The position numbers were made by a program, and so were the translations under genes. The notes under the pieces were generated by a model. It saw only the letters and a program-made list of their open reading frames with translations. It ran no database searches and was not told the DNA's origin. This document shows, piece after piece, positions 8,024-11,442 of a stretch of 11,442 bases of DNA (positions are counted from its first letter, which is position 1; each line of letters begins with the position of its first letter). Source of the DNA: an uncultured Prevotella sp. Lineage in GTDB: Bacteria > Bacteroidota > Bacteroidia > Bacteroidales > Bacteroidaceae. The stretch covers positions 1 through 11,442 of the forward strand of contig URYG01000096.1 of assembly GCA_900551985.1 (NCBI GenBank), in the 5' to 3' direction.

Positions 8024-8070
8024 AAAAACAAAAAAGGCCGCATACCCTTTGATAAGAGTATTGCGACCTT
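8024..8070 (-). terminator. Intrinsic terminator of the rpmB-rpmG-DUF4295 unit
   Basis: On the minus strand AAGGTCGCAATACTC (8070-8056) pairs with GGGTATGCGGCCTT (8047-8034), using two G-U pairs and one bulged A, around an 8-nt loop. Two U runs (8035-8030 and 8028-8024) follow at once. This is the clearest terminator in the window. It separates the ribosomal genes from the metA promoter. Confidence 0.85.
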
Positions 8071-8126
8071 ATTGTATTTATGCGAGTCTCCAAGAGAACG
8101 CTAGTCTAAATGCTTATGCAATCAGA

Positions 8127-8285
8127 TTAGTCCTTGAAGAAATCCTTAACAGCCTCGTTTGGTACCATCTTCTCATCGAAAACGTAAGCACCAGTCTTAG
8201 GGCTCTTAACCATCTTGATAACCTTTGTGTATGCGCGACCATCCATGTTACCTTCGTGGAGGGTAGCGACCGCTTTCTTTGCCAT
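8127..8285 (-). CDS. DUF4295 small protein, probable Bacteroidetes ribosomal protein bL38
   Basis: This short reading frame encodes 52 residues, starting MAKKAVATLHEGNMDGRAYT and ending EAVKDFFKD. It is rich in Lys and contains TKVIKMVKSPKTGAYVFDEKMV, of which TKVIKMVKSPKTG is the basic core. The sequence matches my memory of the Bacteroidetes-only family DUF4295, which regularly follows the genes for L28 and L33. The Flavobacterium johnsoniae ribosome structure revealed a new large-subunit protein, named bL38. I believe this is that family, but I recall the link rather than having checked it. The start 45 nt after rpmG and the terminator after the stop place it as third gene of the ribosomal transcript. 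In several Bacteroidetes I recall ftsY coming next; here it does not. Confidence 0.88.
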   Translation of the reverse strand: MAKKAVATLHEGNMDGRAYTKVIKMVKSPKTGAYVFDEKMVPNEAVKDFFKD

Positions 8286-8330
8286 AGTCTATTAAAATTG
8301 ATAAATTTGTTTATAAACTTGTAAGCGAGC

Positions 8331-8519
8331 TTACTTAATCTCCTTGTGAAGAGTCATCTTCTTAAGGATTGGGTTGTACTTCATCAACTCAAGACGCTCA
8401 GGAGTGTTCTTACGATTCTTTGTAGTCACGTAACGGCTTGTACCTGGCATACCACTGTTCTTATGCTCAGTGCACTCGAGGATAACTTGTACTCTATTAC
8501 CTTTTGCTTTCTTTGCCAT
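8331..8519 (-). CDS. rpmG: 50S ribosomal protein bL33
   Basis: This encodes 62 residues of the large-subunit protein L33. Recognisable parts are VQVILECTEHK near residues 10-20, a GTSRYVTTKNRKNTPERLE stretch at about 26-44, and the lysine-rich end NPILKKMTLHKEIK. Only one cysteine is present (C15), so the paired CxxC zinc motifs of the zinc-binding L33 type are absent and this is the zinc-independent form. It is slightly longer than the E. coli protein (55 residues). It begins 5 nt after the rpmB stop, so the two are co-transcribed and probably translationally close. Confidence 0.96.
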   Translation of the reverse strand: MAKKAKGNRVQVILECTEHKNSGMPGTSRYVTTKNRKNTPERLELMKYNPILKKMTLHKEIK

Positions 8520-8524
8520 GATAT

Positions 8525-8788
8525 TTATTCTCCTATAACTTTAATGTCCTTCCAATCTACGTAGCCCTTCTTTACTGCCTGATTCAAAGCAGCATCGAGA
8601 CCTACCTTATTAATAAGACGAAGACCAGCAGCACTGATCTTGAGGCTGATCCAGCAACCCTCTTCTACATAGTAGAATTTCTTGCTGAAGAGGTTAACGT
8701 CAAAGCTTCTCTTTGTACGGTGCTTTGAGTGAGACACATTGCAACCTAACTGTGCCTTCTTACCTGTAATTTGACAAATTTTAGACAT
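8525..8788 (-). CDS. rpmB: 50S ribosomal protein bL28
   Basis: This encodes 87 residues of L28. The opening MSKICQITGKKAQLGCNVSH with the following KHRTKRSF is the family hallmark (compare CQVTGKRP and TKRRF in E. coli). SLKISAAGLRLINKVGLD is at about 48-65. It is somewhat longer than E. coli L28 (78 residues) through its C-terminal end KKGYVDWKDIKVIGE. The CxxC pair of zinc-type L28 is not present. It is the first gene of rpmB-rpmG-DUF4295, behind its own promoter, with a leader of about 48 nt. Confidence 0.96.
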   Translation of the reverse strand: MSKICQITGKKAQLGCNVSHSKHRTKRSFDVNLFSKKFYYVEEGCWISLKISAAGLRLINKVGLDAALNQAVKKGYVDWKDIKVIGE

Positions 8789-8840
8789 TTCTATCTTTAA
8801 TTTTGTAATTCGTTAATTGATACCTATTCCAAACAGAGTG

Positions 8841-8871
8841 CAAAATTACAAAATAATTCGGTAATAACAAA
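8841..8871 (-). promoter_or_regulatory. Bacteroidetes-type promoter for rpmB
   Basis: TAATTTTG (8841-8848) is the -7 box and TTTG (8868-8871) the -33 box, 19 nt apart. Transcription would begin near 8837. The -33 box touches the base of the upstream terminator stem. Confidence 0.75.
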
Positions 8872-8908
8872 ATAATCCCTAAAAGAACGCTGTCTTTTAA
8901 GGATTATT
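8871..8908 (-). terminator. Hairpin terminator after pncC
   Basis: Sixteen base pairs (8893-8908 with 8871-8886) close a 6-nt loop at 8887-8892. On the minus strand the one imperfect position is a G-U wobble, whereas on the plus strand it would be a C-A mismatch, so the hairpin is built for minus-strand RNA. A moderately U-rich stretch (UUUGUUAUUA) follows. It ends the map-tsaD-pncC unit 27 nt after the pncC stop. Confidence 0.78.
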
Positions 8909-8935
8909 AATACTTTATAGCTCTAAATTAGCATT

Positions 8936-9448
8936 TTATGCCTCTTTTTTCAAATCTTCAGCATGTTCTTTCAGGAAATCGAGCATACCCTTAAGCGCTG
9001 TATTTGTGGCAATTGCAAGATTGATATCGCGACCGAAATCCTCTGTGAGTTTCACCACGCGAACATCATCCTTGCTACCAAAACCAACGAATATTGTACC
9101 CACTGGAGCAGATGGAGTACCACCAGTAGGACCCGATACACCTGTTGCCGAAATGGCAAAATCTACATTCAGGGCCTTGATGGCACCAAGCACCATCTCC
9201 TTAGCTACTTCCTCGCAGAAGGCAGTCTTCTCCTCCAGGAGCTCATGGCTCACTCCGAGAAGATTCTCCTTTACCTCATTGGTGTAACTTACTACACCGC
9301 CCTTGAAGTAATTGCTGGCACCTGGCACAGAGATAAGCGCCTCGGCGATACGACCGCCTGTGCAGCTCTCGGCTGTGCCCACTGTCTTGTCACTGTTGTA
9401 GAGCATCTCCTGGATACCCTTGCTTAATATCTTTGTTTCAAATTCCAT
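8936..9448 (-). CDS. pncC: Nicotinamide-nucleotide amidase (CinA C-terminal family)
   Basis: This 170-residue stand-alone CinA C-terminal domain hydrolyses nicotinamide mononucleotide to nicotinate mononucleotide and ammonia, recycling NMN into NAD synthesis in the cytoplasm. The active-site motif AESCTGG (26-32, Ser28), SYTNEVK (54-60) and ATGVSGPTGG (101-110) followed by PVGTIF are all present. The N-terminal molybdopterin-binding-like domain of full CinA is absent, as is normal for PncC of about 165 residues. It starts 12 nt after the tsaD stop and ends the operon. It is often labelled competence/damage-inducible protein CinA, but the short form points to the deamidase role. Confidence 0.93.
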   Translation of the reverse strand: MEFETKILSKGIQEMLYNSDKTVGTAESCTGGRIAEALISVPGASNYFKGGVVSYTNEVKENLLGVSHELLEEKTAFCEEVAKEMVLGAIKALNVDFAISATGVSGPTGGTPSAPVGTIFVGFGSKDDVRVVKLTEDFGRDINLAIATNTALKGMLDFLKEHAEDLKKEA

Positions 9449-9460
9449 AAGAATCCTTAT

Positions 9461-10495
9461 TTACTTAAAAGTTACTTTACTATATGCAGGCAGATCGATG
9501 GTGGCAAAATCGCCATCACGATACTTGAAAGTACCTACACAACCTATCATAGCCGCATTGTCTGTGGTATAGCTGAACTTTGGTATGTAGATGGTCCAGC
9601 CAAAGCGCTTGGCATGATCATGGAAAGCATTGCGGAGACCATTGTTGGCACTCACACCACCAGCCACAGCCACATGCTTGATACCCGTCTGCTTCACTGC
9701 CATACGCAATTTCTTCATCAGGATATCCACGATGGTGAACTCAATGCTCGCAGCCAAGTCGAACTTGTTCTTCTCCACAAAGTCTGGATCAGCAGCTACC
9801 CACTTGCGCAAGCTGTAGAGGAAACTGGTCTTGAAGCCAGAGAAGCTATAGTTCAGTCCAGGGATGTGTGGCTCAGCAAAGCTGAAAGCCTTCGGATTAC
9901 CCTGGCGGGCATACTTATCCACGATAGGACCACCTGGGTAGCCCCACTCCAGCACCTTGGCGCACTTATCTATCGCCTCACCGGCAGCATCATCGATCGT
10001 CTGACCGAGAACCTCCATATCGTTGTAGGCATTCACCTTCACAATCTGCGAGTTTCCACCACTCACAAGAAGACAGATAAACGGGAATGGGGGTGCACTC
10101 TGGTCATCATCGCTTTCCTTGATGAAATGAGCCATCACATGACCCTGCAGGTGATTGACATCAATCATCGGGATGTTGAGCGAACGGGCAAAACCCTTGG
10201 CAAAGCTCACACCCACGAGCAGAGAGCCCATCAAGCCCGGTCCACGGGTGAAGGCAACGGCAGACAGATCTTCCTTCTTGATGCCCGCACGAGCGATAGC
10301 CTGATCTACCACAGGCACCACATTCTGCTGATGAGCACGGGAAGCAAGCTCAGGCACTACGCCACCATAAGCACGATGCACTTCCTGCGAAGCAGTCACG
10401 TTACTCAGCAATACTCCATTCTTGAGCACTGCGGCTGAGGTATCGTCGCAACTGCTCTCTATACCTAATATATATATATCCTTTTTTTCTTCCAT
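9461..10495 (-). CDS. tsaD: tRNA N6-adenosine threonylcarbamoyltransferase TsaD
   Basis: This 344-residue protein is full length. TsaD (Kae1/Gcp family) works with TsaB and TsaE to move threonylcarbamoyl from its AMP ester to A37 of ANN-decoding tRNAs (t6A). The opening ILGIESSCDDTSAAVL (9-24) is characteristic. The metal site is HLQGH (His115, His119) together with the Asp in TTDNAAMIG (Asp312). YSFSGFKTS (216-224) and VAGGVSANNGLR (277-288) complete the fold. The motif usually written SGGHTQ reads SGGNSQ here (145-150), which may be normal for the lineage. TsaB and TsaE are not in the window. It lies 27 nt after map, so the two genes probably share a transcript. Confidence 0.97.
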   Translation of the reverse strand: MEEKKDIYILGIESSCDDTSAAVLKNGVLLSNVTASQEVHRAYGGVVPELASRAHQQNVVPVVDQAIARAGIKKEDLSAVAFTRGPGLMGSLLVGVSFAKGFARSLNIPMIDVNHLQGHVMAHFIKESDDDQSAPPFPFICLLVSGGNSQIVKVNAYNDMEVLGQTIDDAAGEAIDKCAKVLEWGYPGGPIVDKYARQGNPKAFSFAEPHIPGLNYSFSGFKTSFLYSLRKWVAADPDFVEKNKFDLAASIEFTIVDILMKKLRMAVKQTGIKHVAVAGGVSANNGLRNAFHDHAKRFGWTIYIPKFSYTTDNAAMIGCVGTFKYRDGDFATIDLPAYSKVTFK

Positions 10496-10522
10496 AATTA
10501 CTTAGGGCTAAGCCCATATATA

Positions 10523-11383
10523 TTAATGTGTAAGAATCTCCACACCCGTCTCTGTCATCACGAGTGTATGCTCCCACTGAGCAGAAGGCTTTTCATCACC
10601 GGTAATTACCTCCCATCCGTATGGATCATCGGCATCGATGAACACCTGCCAGGTTCCCATATTGATCATTGGCTCGATGGTGAATACCATACCAGGAACA
10701 AGCAGCATACCAGTACCTCTATGACCATAATGAAGAACCTCAGGCTCCTCATGGAACTGACAGCCTACTCCATGACCACAGAGGTCACGAACAACACCAT
10801 AACCATACTTCTTGCAATGCTTTTCGATGGCATGACCGATATCGCCCACAAAAGAGTAAGGCTTAGCCGCCTCCATACCAATCTCCAGGCACTCCTTGGC
10901 AACACGAACCAACTGCTCCTTTTCAGGAGTTGTCTTGCCACCAACGATGAACATACGGCTGGCATCTGCATAGTAACCATCCACGATGGTAGTCATATCC
11001 ACATTGACGATATCACCCTCTTCGAGCACATCCTCTTCCTTAGGAATACCATGGCATACCACTTCATTGATGGATGTACATACGCTCTTAGGATAACCCT
11101 CATAATTGAGGCAGGCTGGAATCGCATTATGATCCTTGCAATACTGCATACAGAGGTCATCGATTTGCTGAGTATTGATACCCGGACGGATCATCTCGGC
11201 AACAGCATCGAGACAACCTGTATTCACGACACCACTCTTGCGGATGCCTTCTATTTGTTCCGGAGTCTTAATCAAGTCACGGGTAGGTACGAGCTTACCC
11301 TTATTTTCCCAAAACATCACCTGCTTGTCGAGCTCTGTAATAGGCTGACCAGGCAGACAATGCCATCTTTTCTTCTTAACCAT
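10523..11383 (-). CDS. map: Type I methionine aminopeptidase with N-terminal extension
   Basis: This 286-residue enzyme removes the initiator methionine from nascent proteins. All five metal ligands are visible: Asp129 (VNVDMTT), Asp140 (YYADASRMF), His204 (GHGVG), Glu237 (TIEPMI) and Glu271 (AQWEHT). His111 (VCHGIP) and His211 (QFHEEP) are the usual active-site histidines. The core resembles the 264-residue E. coli enzyme. About 35 residues precede it, starting MVKKKRWHCLPGQP, a basic and Trp-containing extension that could contact the ribosome; that is inference. An insert of about 10 residues (DADDPYGWEV) lies before the last ligand. It is the first gene of map-tsaD-pncC. The ATG at 11383 sits about 22 nt below a promoter-like box. 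Confidence 0.96.
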   Translation of the reverse strand: MVKKKRWHCLPGQPITELDKQVMFWENKGKLVPTRDLIKTPEQIEGIRKSGVVNTGCLDAVAEMIRPGINTQQIDDLCMQYCKDHNAIPACLNYEGYPKSVCTSINEVVCHGIPKEEDVLEEGDIVNVDMTTIVDGYYADASRMFIVGGKTTPEKEQLVRVAKECLEIGMEAAKPYSFVGDIGHAIEKHCKKYGYGVVRDLCGHGVGCQFHEEPEVLHYGHRGTGMLLVPGMVFTIEPMINMGTWQVFIDADDPYGWEVITGDEKPSAQWEHTLVMTETGVEILTH

Positions 11384-11410
11384 TATCTAATTATTTAATA
11401 TTTGCGACTG

Positions 11411-11418
11411 CAAAAGTA
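11411..11418 (-). promoter_or_regulatory. Putative -7 box for map
   Basis: TACTTTTG on the minus strand matches TAnnTTTG, 27 nt before the map ATG. The place where the -33 box should lie reaches the end of the window and cannot be judged fully; no TTTG is seen at 19 nt. Confidence 0.5.
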
Positions 11419-11442
11419 CACTATTTCTTGCAGAATGCCACA

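Noticed and set aside
9614..10438. A 274-codon plus-strand frame over tsaD
   Set aside because: It is a shadow of tsaD, with a His/Thr-rich translation and no family features.
10526..11398. A 290-codon plus-strand frame over map
   Set aside because: It mirrors map almost end to end, while map has all catalytic residues. There is no protein-like composition or promoter for the plus-strand frame.
1..11442. Search for insertion sequences, CRISPR arrays, tRNAs, phage or defence genes
   Set aside because: I found no transposase, no spaced direct repeats, no tRNA-like cloverleaf and no defence-type domain; the genes are housekeeping or ordinary membrane proteins.

Overview
This window looks like chromosomal DNA from a member of the phylum Bacteroidetes, most likely the Prevotella/Segatella group. 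Three things point there. Several intergenic gaps carry the Bacteroidetes sigma-A promoter form TTTG - 19 nt - TAnnTTTG, and start codons mostly lack a strong Shine-Dalgarno sequence. There is an outer-membrane TonB-dependent receptor gene. The L28-L33-DUF4295 ribosomal cluster is typical of the phylum. The genus is inferred from how the proteins read, not from a search. Nearly everything is on the minus strand, so the description below runs from the right end leftwards.

Right part (about 8.9-11.4 kb): map (methionine aminopeptidase), tsaD (tRNA t6A synthesis) and pncC (NMN deamidase, CinA C-terminal family) form a compact unit with gaps of 27 and 12 nt. It has a promoter-like box before map and a 16-bp hairpin terminator after pncC. 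Next comes the ribosomal cluster rpmB-rpmG-DUF4295, with its own promoter touching the preceding terminator and its own strong terminator. The DUF4295 gene (52 codons, 8127-8285) is short and easy to miss, and probably encodes the Bacteroidetes-specific ribosomal protein bL38.

Middle part (3.9-8.0 kb): metA, rlhA and a gene for an unrecognised membrane lipoprotein follow one another with gaps of 37 and 33 nt, behind a well-formed promoter. MetA carries Glu at position 111, the residue that predicts acetyl-CoA rather than succinyl-CoA use. RlhA is a U32-family protein with the Fe-S cysteine pattern and an extra cysteine-rich tail.

Left part (1-3.9 kb): a TonB-dependent receptor gene is broken in the plug domain by what looks like one clean out-of-frame deletion. 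It meets a ComF-like phosphoribosyltransferase gene end to end, 8 nt apart; this is the only plus-strand gene. A YitT-family membrane protein, cut by the window edge, is transcribed divergently from the phosphoribosyltransferase.

I see no mobile element, CRISPR array, tRNA, rRNA, phage gene or obvious defence system. Most of the window is housekeeping. The items most worth checking are the receptor deletion with its nearly leaderless promoter, the bL38 gene, the MetA specificity residue and the unrecognised membrane lipoprotein.
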